Source of the DNA: Parvularcula bermudensis HTCC2503
GTDB lineage: Bacteria; Pseudomonadota; Alphaproteobacteria; Caulobacterales; Parvularculaceae
Assembly: GCF_000152825.2 (NCBI RefSeq)
Contig: NC_014414.1
Coordinates: 2,706,501 to 2,770,500 of the forward strand
Length of the DNA stretch: 64,000 bases
Direction: 5' to 3'
The translations under genes and the position numbers were made by a program. Below are positions 28,010 to 36,348 of the stretch, piece by piece. Positions within the stretch are counted from its first letter, which is position 1. Each line of letters begins with the position of its first letter. The notes beneath the pieces were generated by a model, which was not told where the DNA came from, did no database searches, and saw nothing but the letters and a program-made list of their open reading frames with translations.

Positions 28010-28395
28010 TCAAGCGCTCCTTTCTTCCACTCATAGAGAAAGCCGATGAAAAACACCGCCAGAAAGACGGCCATCGACCAGAAGGCATAGATTTGGAACC
28101 CGCGATCCATCCCGAGTTCAGGATTGAAGAGCGTGACCGCCCAAGGGAACAAAAAGGCCACGTCCAGATCCACAATGATGAAGAGGATCGCCACGATATA
28201 GAACTGAACATCGAATTTCAGTCGCGCATCCTCAAACGCCTCAAAGCCGCATTCATAGGTTGAGAGCTTTTCTGGGTCCGGCTCATTCGGCGCAAGGACA
28301 ACGGGAAGGACGAGAAACAAGATCCCCAAAACCGACGCCAACCCGGCGAAGATAATGATCGGGAGATAGTCCTGAAGGAATGCGGCATCCGCCAT
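28000..28395 (-). CDS. nuoA: NADH-quinone oxidoreductase subunit A
   Basis: A 131-residue membrane subunit of complex I with three helices (about 8-30, 64-86 and 97-118). Conserved motifs are [48 protein letters not shown]. It heads the nuo operon, with a 359-bp divergent intergenic region to the hybrid kinase gene. Confidence 0.97.
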   Translation of the reverse strand: MADAAFLQDYLPIIIFAGLASVLGILFLVLPVVLAPNEPDPEKLSTYECGFEAFEDARLKFDVQFYIVAILFIIVDLDVAFLFPWAVTLFNPELGMDRGFQIYAFWSMAVFLAVFFIGFLYEWKKGALEWR

Positions 28396-28754
28396 GGGTC
28401 AAATCCTTTTCGTCCAATCGTCCGGTTCGCCGGCTCGATCCCGTGATCGGGAGTTTAGTGCGCCGACCGATCGGTGTCCTCTGACACGAGGTCGCCCCCG
28501 TGATGTGACATCCGTTTAGCGTCTTTTGCGCTGCCGTGAAGGGCCGATCACCGCCTCACTGGCCCTTTGGCTCTTAGCACAAGCTTACGCCTTGCTCTTT
28601 AGGGGGCATTGCGCCCCTGTCCCGCGAATAGGTCGGAAGTGACGGAAAATACACCTTGTTGACCTAGAGCGAGGGGTGATGCGGCCTCCCGCACGGGTCG
28701 CAGCGCGCAAAAAAAGGCCCCGGCCGCGATCGCCGGCAGAAAGAGGTAGCGTAC
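28396..28754. other. divergent intergenic region, nuoA / hybrid kinase
   Basis: A 359-bp stretch without a credible gene. It must hold the nuoA promoter (minus strand) and the promoter of the histidine-kinase operon (plus). Small dyads are visible: TCCCG-TGAT-CGGGA around 28440-28455, and AGGGGGC-ATT-GCGCCCCT around 28600-28617. AAAGAGG precedes the kinase ATG by about 10 bases. No RNA gene or known operator was recognised. Confidence 0.5.
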
Positions 28755-31103
28755 ATGGCCTTCGGGACAAGTCTTCGTCGGCGAGTGGAGCAGCTATCGT
28801 TCCGCAACAAAATGGGCCTCGCCACGATTTTTGCCTGCGCGCTCTGCGTGGCGACAGCCTGTGTTGCCTTCACCCTGCACGAATTAACGACCTATCGCGA
28901 TGGCTTTGAGCAGGAACAGCACGGCCTGGCGGAGGTTCTCGCCTCTAATGTGACCGCCGCCGTCCTGTTCGGCGACGAAACCATGGCATCGGATCTTCTA
29001 GGCGCCATTCGGCTGGTCCCGCAAATCGACGCCGCCTACATTCTCGCCGATGGCCGGCTCTTTGCGTATTATGAAAGTGCCGCCGCCCTCCCGAAAGACC
29101 CGCAGCTGCTCAAATCGTTCACCGAGGGCTATCCGGGGCCGACCCTGAAGGTCCCGGTGATCAGTGACGGGGAGCATATTGGCGAGCTGTTCCTCCTCAC
29201 CAACAATGACGAGTTAAAGGGGACGATTTCGTCATATTTGACGATCGCCACCCTCGTGTTTCTCGGCGCCTGTCTGATGGCCATGACCCTCGCCCATTGG
29301 GAGGCGCGGGCCATCTACTCCCCGATCTTGCGTCTTCGAACCATTATCCAGTCGATTCGGGAGACCCGGGACTATTCCGCCCGGGTCGAAACCGTGCCGG
29401 ACAAGGATTTCGGTCGCCTGATCGATAGCTTTAACGCCATGCTGGCGGAAATCGAAAATCGTGACGAACGGCTAGAACGGGTTGTCGGCGACCTGGTCAT
29501 GGCGCGCGACGCCGCCGATACCGCCAACAAATCAAAATCCCAATTCTTGGCGAATATGAGCCACGAGCTCCGGACCCCCCTGAACGCGATCATCAATTAC
29601 GCCGAAATCATCATTGAGGACCTCGAAGACGTAAAGGGTGATGAAGCCTCAACCGAAAGCCTCGAAACCGCCTCATCCGATTTGGCGAAGATCAAAAGTG
29701 CCGGGATTCACCTCCTGACCCTCATCAATGGCATCCTCGACCTCTCCAAAATCGAGGCGGGGCGGATGGAAATCGATGCCTATGCCTTTGATCTGAAGAT
29801 GACCCTGCGGGAAGTGGCCGACACTGTACGCCCCGCCGCCGAGCAGAACGGCAACCAATTGGTGATGCGCGTCGATGACCACGTCGGCACCATTGTCACC
29901 GACGGTATGAAACTGAAGCAATGCATCCTCAACCTGTTGAGCAATGCCTGCAAGTTTACCAAAGATGGAACCGTCAGCACAGAAATCAGATCGATTTCGG
30001 TCAAGGACGTACCATCCGTGGAAATCGTCGTGGCCGATACGGGCATTGGTATGGATGCCCACCAAATCGAGAGCCTGTTCGAAGCCTTTGTCCAGGCCGA
30101 TGCTTCGACGACCCGACAATATGGCGGCACCGGCCTCGGCCTGGCCATCACCAAGCGTATGGTCGAATTGCTAGGCGGGACAATCCGGGTGGAGAGCGAA
30201 CTGGGGACAGGCAGTCGCTTTATTATCATCGTCCCTTGCCAGCATCCTGCCGCCGAAAATATCGAAGTCGAAGATGTGTCAGCCGATATTGAGCACACCT
30301 TCCCCGGGACTCTCCCCGAAGCGCAAGGGACAGAGCGTCAGATTGCCCTTATCGTCGACGACGACGCGGCGGCGCGGGATCTGATGGCGCGTATCGTTCT
30401 TCGGCTTAATTACGAGGTTCGCTTTGCGAAAGACGGTGAACAGGCCCTGGCGATGATTGCCGAGGAAGACCCCGCTGTCATCGTTCTCGACCTCCACATG
30501 CCACGGATGAATGGTTGGACGCTTCTCCAACACCTCAAACGGCACGAGGAATACGCCGACATTCCGGTCATTGTCGTCAGTGTGGACGAGGATAGGGCGG
30601 CATGCCTAAAATTAGGGGCCGAAGACTATTTCACCAAGCCGCTCAATCGTCTGGAACTTGAACGGGCACTGATGTCCTATGCCGGAACGATTGATGGACG
30701 TGTACTGATCGTCGAAGACAATGAAAACGCAGTTGACCTCCTTAGTCGAGCTGCCAGTCAATTGGGGTTTGGTGTCGAGGTCGCCCGGTCGGCTGAGGCG
30801 GGACTGACCCTACTTTCCAAAGAGCCCTATCAGGGGATCATCCTCGATCTCGGCCTGCCGGGAATGAATGGCTTTGAATTTTTGTCGGTCTTACGAGAGA
30901 CCCCGGATCTTCGCGAGATCCCTGTGATCGTCTTTTCCGCGCAAGAGCTCGACGACGACCAATTATCGACCTTGTCGACGAACGCGCAGGGCTACTTCCA
31001 AAAGGGCAATGTTTCACCGCGCGCAGTGCTCCGCAATCTGGTCAAGAAATCCAATTCGAGACATGGCCCGGAGGATCAGGAAGAGGTGAATTCCGCATGC
31101 TGA
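28755..31103 (+). CDS. hybrid sensor histidine kinase with CHASE8-like periplasmic domain and two receivers
   Basis: 782 residues. Membrane helices at about 20-42 and 162-181 bracket a periplasmic domain whose core (LASNVTAAVLFGDETMASDLL, IDAAYILADGRLFAYYE, GEHIGELFL) matches the CHASE8 domain found in the diguanylate cyclase YfiN/TpbB. HAMP follows (about 183-240), then HisKA with His270 in SHELRTPLNAI, HATPase_c (N box about 393, G boxes DTGIGM and GGTGLGLAI) and two receivers with phospho-acceptors Asp579 (LDLHMPRMNG) and Asp698 (LDLGLPGMNG). The periplasmic CHASE8 fold is what YfiR binds in other bacteria, and a YfiR-family gene lies 3.8 kb downstream. The stop overlaps the next gene by 7 bp. 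Confidence 0.9.
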   Translation: MAFGTSLRRRVEQLSFRNKMGLATIFACALCVATACVAFTLHELTTYRDGFEQEQHGLAEVLASNVTAAVLFGDETMASDLLGAIRLVPQIDAAYILADGRLFAYYESAAALPKDPQLLKSFTEGYPGPTLKVPVISDGEHIGELFLLTNNDELKGTISSYLTIATLVFLGACLMAMTLAHWEARAIYSPILRLRTIIQSIRETRDYSARVETVPDKDFGRLIDSFNAMLAEIENRDERLERVVGDLVMARDAADTANKSKSQFLANMSHELRTPLNAIINYAEIIIEDLEDVKGDEASTESLETASSDLAKIKSAGIHLLTLINGILDLSKIEAGRMEIDAYAFDLKMTLREVADTVRPAAEQNGNQLVMRVDDHVGTIVTDGMKLKQCILNLLSNACKFTKDGTVSTEIRSISVKDVPSVEIVVADTGIGMDAHQIESLFEAFVQADASTTRQYGGTGLGLAITKRMVELLGGTIRVESELGTGSRFIIIVPCQHPAAENIEVEDVSADIEHTFPGTLPEAQGTERQIALIVDDDAAARDLMARIVLRLNYEVRFAKDGEQALAMIAEEDPAVIVLDLHMPRMNGWTLLQHLKRHEEYADIPVIVVSVDEDRAACLKLGAEDYFTKPLNRLELERALMSYAGTIDGRVLIVEDNENAVDLLSRAASQLGFGVEVARSAEAGLTLLSKEPYQGIILDLGLPGMNGFEFLSVLRETPDLREIPVIVFSAQELDDDQLSTLSTNAQGYFQKGNVSPRAVLRNLVKKSNSRHGPEDQEEVNSAC

Positions 31104-31495
31104 TACTGATCGCTGAAGACAACGAAGATAACCTCGAAATCCTGACCCGGCGCTTGAAACGAAAGGGGCACGACTTGATCTGTGCCCGCGACGGCCAGGA
31201 AGCGTTAGACATGGCGTGCGACGCCCTCCCCGACATTATCCTGATGGACATCAGCATGCCGATATTGTCGGGCATTGAAGCAACACAGCAGATTCGCAAA
31301 CATCCCCCCTTGCAGGAAACGCCGATTATCGCCCTCACCGCACACGCCATGGCCTCTGATCGGGAAAAATGCCTCTCAGCCGGGTGCACGGAATTCGCAA
31401 CAAAACCCATCGATTTCAAAGCCCTGCTAGGAATAATCGAAAGGCTTACGAAAGAGCCGTCCACCGATCATACGGCATCTCGGCAGACCCTATGA
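31097..31495 (+). CDS. single-domain response regulator (CheY-like)
   Basis: A 132-residue receiver without an output domain. Acid pair AEDNED at residues 6-11, phospho-acceptor Asp51 in LMDISMPILSG, conserved Thr in IIALTAHAM and Lys in EFATKPIDF. It is a probable phosphotransfer relay or output between the two kinases flanking it. It overlaps both neighbours (7 bp upstream, ATGA downstream), showing one transcript and coupled translation. Confidence 0.93.
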   Translation: MLILIAEDNEDNLEILTRRLKRKGHDLICARDGQEALDMACDALPDIILMDISMPILSGIEATQQIRKHPPLQETPIIALTAHAMASDREKCLSAGCTEFATKPIDFKALLGIIERLTKEPSTDHTASRQTL

Positions 31496-32766
31496 AACGC
31501 ACAATTTTCATCGTCGATGACGAATCCTACAACCGTGATATCGGGGCACGTGTCGTCAAACGCATGGGGCACGACGCGGAAACCTTTGCCGATGGTGCAT
31601 CGGTGATCGCACGGATCGAGGAGACCACACCGGACGCCATTTTGCTCGACATCCACATGCCGCGTCAGAACGGTCTTGAGGTGTTAAAACAGCTGCGCCA
31701 GCAATTTGCCAAATCGGCCCTCCCCATCTTGATGGTCACCGCGGATACGGGCACCGAGAAAATCGTCGAAGCCTTTCATTCTGGGGCAAACGATTATGTG
31801 ACGAAACCAATCGACAGTCAGACGCTGCGCGCTCGTCTCTCGACTCACCTTGAGCTCAAAGGCGCCGTCGAGCAGATCGAAGAATTCGCCAAAGGCGCCG
31901 AACGGCTGGTCGCAGAACGCACCCTTGACCTGCAAAAGCGCAACGAAGATCTCCAGCGAGAAATCCGCCTCAGGTTCGAAGCAGAACGGGTACTGGAGAA
32001 GAAAAAAGATGCCGCCGAGCGGGAGAGCGAAGAAAAGAGCGAGTTCCTTGCCATTCTCACGCACGAACTCAAGACCCCTCTTAATATCACGTCGGGTTTT
32101 GCTGAGCTGATCGCAAAAGACCACGAACACAGTCTCAGCCCCGGGCAATGTCGGGAATATGCTGGATACATTCACGACAGCTCCATCGGCCTGACCCGGA
32201 TCATCGAAGACATTCTCATTCTCTCCGACGACAAGGAAACGAGGGAGGAAGATGAGAGTGAAATTTCGGTCGTCGACCTTGTCGCATCGGCCGAGCACGC
32301 CCTCAAACCTCCGGCAGCCGAACGACGCATCACCGTCGAGGCGGAGATCGATCGCGCCTTAATCCTTCGGGGGAATAAAGGTCGCCTGGCCGTCGCCCTT
32401 CGTCATATCCTCTCAAATGCCGTGAAATTCTCCCGCCCCGGCCAGACCTGTTCGGTCACAGCCCATATCCGAGAAGACTTCGGGATGGATATTTCGGTGA
32501 TTGATAAGGGCATCGGTATGGACGACGCGCTTTTGGGGGAAGTGCTTCGCCCATTCCGCCAAGTGTCCAGCGGGCTTGATCGTCAATTCGAGGGGCTTGG
32601 CCTTGGACTGCCGGTGACCCGCCTGATCGTTGAGCAACATGGCGGTACCCTCACCCTTTCTAGCCGCCCCGGAGAAGGCACGACGGTGACGGTCAGCTTC
32701 CCCGCCGAGCGCACAATGATGAACTACCAGACACCTAAGACCAACTGGCAAACGCAAGCCTCATAG
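31492..32766 (+). CDS. receiver-histidine kinase fusion, cytoplasmic
   Basis: 424 residues starting at an ATG overlapping the upstream stop (ATGA). An N-terminal receiver has acid residues IVDDE, Asp53 (LLDIHMPRQNG) and the Lys of VTKPID. A long coiled coil (about 120-180) follows, then a HisKA domain with His191 in THELKTPLNIT, and HATPase_c with N-box SNAVKF, DKGIGM and GLGLGLPV. No membrane segment: the receiver likely gates the kinase, so it would be a second step in a phosphorelay fed by the upstream membrane kinase or receiver. Its own output regulator is not evident in the window. Confidence 0.92.
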   Translation: MKRTIFIVDDESYNRDIGARVVKRMGHDAETFADGASVIARIEETTPDAILLDIHMPRQNGLEVLKQLRQQFAKSALPILMVTADTGTEKIVEAFHSGANDYVTKPIDSQTLRARLSTHLELKGAVEQIEEFAKGAERLVAERTLDLQKRNEDLQREIRLRFEAERVLEKKKDAAERESEEKSEFLAILTHELKTPLNITSGFAELIAKDHEHSLSPGQCREYAGYIHDSSIGLTRIIEDILILSDDKETREEDESEISVVDLVASAEHALKPPAAERRITVEAEIDRALILRGNKGRLAVALRHILSNAVKFSRPGQTCSVTAHIREDFGMDISVIDKGIGMDDALLGEVLRPFRQVSSGLDRQFEGLGLGLPVTRLIVEQHGGTLTLSSRPGEGTTVTVSFPAERTMMNYQTPKTNWQTQAS

Positions 32767-32827
32767 CTTTTTGAAAATCTTTAGGTCTTTTTGATAGTAA
32801 ATGCGGGTATTCAGACGAGAATTTTGT

Positions 32828-34864
32828 ATGAAGAAGACAAAACCCACTCTTGGGAAGCTTCTCCTCCTTGGATCTTTGTCTTCCATGGCGCTGTGCGTTG
32901 GCGGGGCGTCCGCCCAAAACGCCCATGATTTCACCGGCATGTCGCTTGAAGAGTTAATGAGTGTCGAAGTGACGACCGTGTCGAAGCGGCGCGAAGTCGC
33001 CTCGGACGCCGCCGCTGCCGTCTTTGTTTTGACCCGTGCAGATATCGAACGGTCGGGCGCGACGACGATCCCAGATGCGCTTCGCTTGGTTCCCGGCCTG
33101 ACCGTCTCGCAGATCAATGCCAATACCTGGGGGGTGACCGTTCGCGGGTTCAACTCGCGCTTCGCCAACAAGCTCTTGGTGATGATCGATGGGCGTAGCG
33201 TCTTTACCCCCCTCTTTTCAGGGGTGAACTGGGACAAGCAAAATATCCTCCTCGAAGAGATCGAACGGATCGAAATTGTCCGGGGACCGGGGGGGACGCT
33301 CTGGGGCGCAAACTCCGTCAATGGGGTGATCAATATCATCACCCGCTCGGCCAAGGACTCCCAGGGCGCTCTCTTCAAGGCGGGGGTCGGTAACGAGCTG
33401 GAACGGCAATTGATAGCGCGGGTTGGCGGGACCTTGGGGGACAAGGGCGCTTATCGCGTTTATACCAAACACGAGGCCTATGACGGCTCGACGACGGCAG
33501 AGGGGATCGACGCCAATGATGATTGGAATATCCTCACTGGCGGGATCAGGGCTGACCTTGATCTGAGCTCCACAGACGCCCTAATGGTGAACGCTGAGTT
33601 CACCACCATCGAGGCGGGGGAAACCCTCGACCTGCCGCTCCTCACCGCCCCTTACAGCGTCCGGAGCCCTGCCGATATTGAGCGCGATAACGCCCATATC
33701 CTGACCCGCTGGACACGGACGATGGAAAATGATCGTGAATTGTCCATACAAGCGTATATAGACCATAGCGACATCACGATCCCCCAAGGCCAGGAAGAGC
33801 GCACAACTTTCGATATCGCGCTTCAGCATTCGACAAACATCGCACAAGACCATCATCTATTGTTCGGCCTCGGCTATCGTTCTATTGCAGATGAGATTAA
33901 GAACAGTAGCTTCGTCAGCATCACGAACAATGAAACTATAGTCGAGATCGTCAGCGGATTTGTTCAAGACATCTATGACGTCAGCGACGATTTCAAGCTG
34001 ACCTTCGGTTCCAAATTTTCGTACAATGATTATACGGGCTTTGAATTGCAGCCTTCTGCGCGCTTCATTTGGCAGCCGTCGGAAAGCCAGACCTATTGGG
34101 GCGCGATTTCTCGCGCCGTCCGCATTCCCTCCCGCGTCGAGGATCAGGTTCAGCTGATCGGCACGGTCGTGCCGCCGCTCACCCCGACGACCAATCCCCG
34201 CCCCCTTCCCGCCGCTTTTGTCTTTACCGGGTCGGACAAAGTTGAGTCCGAAACCCTGGTGTCCTTGGAACTGGGTGCGCGCTTCCGTCCAGCACCCGGT
34301 ATTTCCGTCGACCTTGCAACCTTCTACAACGATTACGACAATCTTCGCGCTTCGTCGCTCCAGGCGCCGCAGCCGGGAATACTGAACGGCGAGATGGCCA
34401 CGATCGTTCCCCTGACGGTCGCCGATGTTGTTTCCGCCCAGAGCTTCGGTACGGAAATGGTCGCAAACTGGCAGGTCAAGCCGAACTGGCGCCTACAGGG
34501 CACTCTCACCCTGATCGACTTCAACACAGATGACCTCGACGACCCAACCCTCATAGCAACGCCTGCGGGGTCGCGGGATCCAGCCTCCCAGGCGACCTTC
34601 CGCTCCCTGCATGATGTAAACGACCGTATCAATTTCGACTTCGTCGTCAGATATGTCGACAATCTCGAAGACTTCGATATCGATGACTACACGCAACTCG
34701 ATATTCACGGTAGCTACGATCTCTCCGATCGCGTCAGCCTTTCGGTGGCAGGCAGGAATCTCCTCGACGATGAGCATTACGAATTCGGGGTTGATCCCAG
34801 TTATGCCACCTTACCAACGGCTGTAGAGAGAAGCTTCTTCATTAGTCTGACGGCGCAGTATTGA
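32828..34864 (+). CDS. TonB-dependent outer-membrane receptor
   Basis: About 678 residues. A signal peptide (KLLLLGSLSSMALCVGGASA) ends around residue 30. The plug domain (about 45-165) shows EVTTVSKRREVASDAAAAVF, IERSGATTIPDALRLVPGL, VRGFNSRFANKLLVMIDGRS, and IERIEIVRGPGGTLWGANSVNGVINIITR. The barrel follows and finishes with ...SFFISLTAQY, an aromatic terminal residue. ATG 32828 is chosen because it starts the signal peptide; an in-frame ATG 27 bases upstream is possible. The gene begins 61 bp after the kinase operon and is followed 19 bp later by yfiR-like, so it could import or sense a ligand for this island. Substrate unknown. Confidence 0.9.
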   Translation: MKKTKPTLGKLLLLGSLSSMALCVGGASAQNAHDFTGMSLEELMSVEVTTVSKRREVASDAAAAVFVLTRADIERSGATTIPDALRLVPGLTVSQINANTWGVTVRGFNSRFANKLLVMIDGRSVFTPLFSGVNWDKQNILLEEIERIEIVRGPGGTLWGANSVNGVINIITRSAKDSQGALFKAGVGNELERQLIARVGGTLGDKGAYRVYTKHEAYDGSTTAEGIDANDDWNILTGGIRADLDLSSTDALMVNAEFTTIEAGETLDLPLLTAPYSVRSPADIERDNAHILTRWTRTMENDRELSIQAYIDHSDITIPQGQEERTTFDIALQHSTNIAQDHHLLFGLGYRSIADEIKNSSFVSITNNETIVEIVSGFVQDIYDVSDDFKLTFGSKFSYNDYTGFELQPSARFIWQPSESQTYWGAISRAVRIPSRVEDQVQLIGTVVPPLTPTTNPRPLPAAFVFTGSDKVESETLVSLELGARFRPAPGISVDLATFYNDYDNLRASSLQAPQPGILNGEMATIVPLTVADVVSAQSFGTEMVANWQVKPNWRLQGTLTLIDFNTDDLDDPTLIATPAGSRDPASQATFRSLHDVNDRINFDFVVRYVDNLEDFDIDDYTQLDIHGSYDLSDRVSLSVAGRNLLDDEHYEFGVDPSYATLPTAVERSFFISLTAQY

Positions 34865-34883
34865 GGGGTCATCAGACAGTCCG

Positions 34884-35462
34884 ATGGCGATGATCCCTCG
34901 ATATATCCACGCCGCACTTCGAAAGAGAGTGCTCGCCATTCTCGCGATGGTCGCGACAGTGCTCGCGATGACCTCTCCTGCCGCCGCCTCTCAGGACGCC
35001 GCGGCGGAAGAAGCACTAAAGGCGGCGTTCATCTATAACTTCGCCAAGTTCACCCAATGGCCTGATCTCGATCAGGACGACCCGGTTCATTTCTGTATTC
35101 AGACAGACACGATCGACACCAGGATTTTTGCCGGGTGGGAACAAAAATCCCTCAAAGGTCACCCCATCAAGGTATCCTTCGTCAGCGGAGATACCAACAC
35201 CTTACCGAAAGATTGCTCTCTTCTTTTCATTCGCTACACTGAGGCAGAAACACTCCTCTCCCTGCTGAAAAAAGCGAATGACGCCAACATCCTGACCGTC
35301 TCCGACCGCGTCAACTTTGCGTCAAATGGCGGTCATATCGAACTGTTTCAAGAAGACAAAAAACTGAGGTTCCGCGTCAATTTAAGCGCCCTCAATAACG
35401 CTCGGCTCTCACTTGGATCCGGCATGTTGCGTTTGGCCGAACTTGTGAAGAGCAAGCGATGA
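34884..35462 (+). CDS. YfiR/DUF4154 family periplasmic protein
   Basis: A 192-residue exported protein: signal peptide to about residue 36 (VLAILAMVATVLAMTSPAAAS), then the family hallmark EALKAAFIYNFAKFTQWP and the later NILTVSDRVNFASNGGHIELFQEDKKLRFRVNLSAL. In Pseudomonas, YfiR is a redox-sensitive periplasmic repressor that binds the CHASE8 domain of YfiN; here no GGDEF cyclase is near, but a CHASE8-type kinase is. Two cysteines (HFCIQ, KDCSLL) could form a disulphide. It lies 19 bp after the TonB receptor and its stop overlaps the acyltransferase ATG (ATGA). Confidence 0.88.
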   Translation: MAMIPRYIHAALRKRVLAILAMVATVLAMTSPAAASQDAAAEEALKAAFIYNFAKFTQWPDLDQDDPVHFCIQTDTIDTRIFAGWEQKSLKGHPIKVSFVSGDTNTLPKDCSLLFIRYTEAETLLSLLKKANDANILTVSDRVNFASNGGHIELFQEDKKLRFRVNLSALNNARLSLGSGMLRLAELVKSKR

Positions 35463-36199
35463 CCGGCCAAGCAAACTCACCCCTCAAAACCGGCCACTCT
35501 ACTGGTTTCATGATGCGCAGTCATGGCAGCGTAGACAAGCATTTCGATCTTGAGCTGAAATACTCCAGCGATCGGGACCACGTGCTGCAGTGCCAGCGTC
35601 TAAGATACAAAGTCTATTGCGTCGAACGCGGGTGGTATGATGAAGTCACCTTCGAAGATGGGCGGGAGCACGATGAATTCGACGACAGATCCGTTCACGC
35701 CCTGATTACCCGCCTTCGCACTGGCGAAGGGGTCGGGGTTGTTCGGATGATTTTGCCGGAGAATAACGGAAACGGTCCGAACCTCCCTATCCAGGAAATC
35801 GACCCTTCCCCTCTGTCGCTGATTAGCAATCATGTGGACTTTGATCGTATGGCCGAAATTTCGCGGTTTGCGATCACCCGAGACTATCTCAAGGCCCAAG
35901 TCGGACAATCCATCGGTCAAAAGCGTCAAGGCTTTTCCCATCTGTCCTTGGGTCTCCTGCGCGCAGTGGTCCTGATGTCACGGGACAACAATATACGTTA
36001 TTTGTGTGCGACCATGGAATATACCCTACTGACCCTGTTCGCGCGGGTGGGTATTCGGTTCATCCCCTTGGGCGAACCGCGCTCCTATCATGGCATCCGT
36101 CAGCCCTGCTATTGCGATCTCAACCAAGTGAAGGATGAGATGCGCATGCTCGCACCGGAATTCTTCTCCCAGGTGTTTGACAGCAACGACCCCTTCTAG
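35459..36199 (+). CDS. LuxI/FeeM-like acyltransferase (exosortase-associated acyltransferase type)
   Basis: A 246-residue GNAT-fold protein resembling the PEP-CTERM/exosortase-associated acyltransferase and N-acyl amino acid synthase FeeM, relatives of LuxI autoinducer synthases. The LuxI-style residues are aligned: Arg in RLRYKVYC, Trp in ERGWYDE, acidic pair in REHDEFDD, Arg in VGVVRMIL, and a later EISRFAITRDY. Members acylate an amine (homoserine lactone or amino acid) from acyl-ACP. No exosortase, EPS or LuxR gene is near. Translationally coupled to the YfiR-like gene. Its stop TAG lies in the terminal CTAGAG of repeat copy B. Confidence 0.82.
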   Translation: MTGQANSPLKTGHSTGFMMRSHGSVDKHFDLELKYSSDRDHVLQCQRLRYKVYCVERGWYDEVTFEDGREHDEFDDRSVHALITRLRTGEGVGVVRMILPENNGNGPNLPIQEIDPSPLSLISNHVDFDRMAEISRFAITRDYLKAQVGQSIGQKRQGFSHLSLGLLRAVVLMSRDNNIRYLCATMEYTLLTLFARVGIRFIPLGEPRSYHGIRQPCYCDLNQVKDEMRMLAPEFFSQVFDSNDPF

Positions 36200-36302
36200 A
36201 GCATTCTCAAGAGAATCGGCAGTCGGTTCGTGCAAAGAGAATACGATAGAAGTGAAACGGCTCTAGATCGGCAACGATCAATCGGAGTCGTGAATTATCT
36301 CT
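36195..36302 (+). repeat. dispersed intergenic repeat, copy B (composite)
   Basis: The first 72 bp (TCTAGAGCATTCTCAAGAGA at one end, ACGGCTCTAG at the other) match the outer parts of the other copies. Adjacent bases 36273-36295 (GATCAATCGGAGTCGTGAAT) repeat the opposite-orientation end of copy A. The TAG of CTAGAG is the acyltransferase stop codon. Confidence 0.6.
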
Positions 36303-36319
36303 CTTTCGTCTGTATAAGG

Positions 36320-36341
36320 CCTCTGCAGTAGGCTGCAGAGG
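36320..36341. terminator. perfect 9-bp stem-loop between convergent genes
   Basis: CCTCTGCAG (36320-36328) and CTGCAGAGG (36333-36341) form a perfect stem with a TAGG loop. It lies between the acyltransferase (plus) and the soluble hybrid kinase (minus) and could terminate both; no T-tract is present on either strand. Confidence 0.55.
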
Positions 36342-36348
36342 AGAACGG

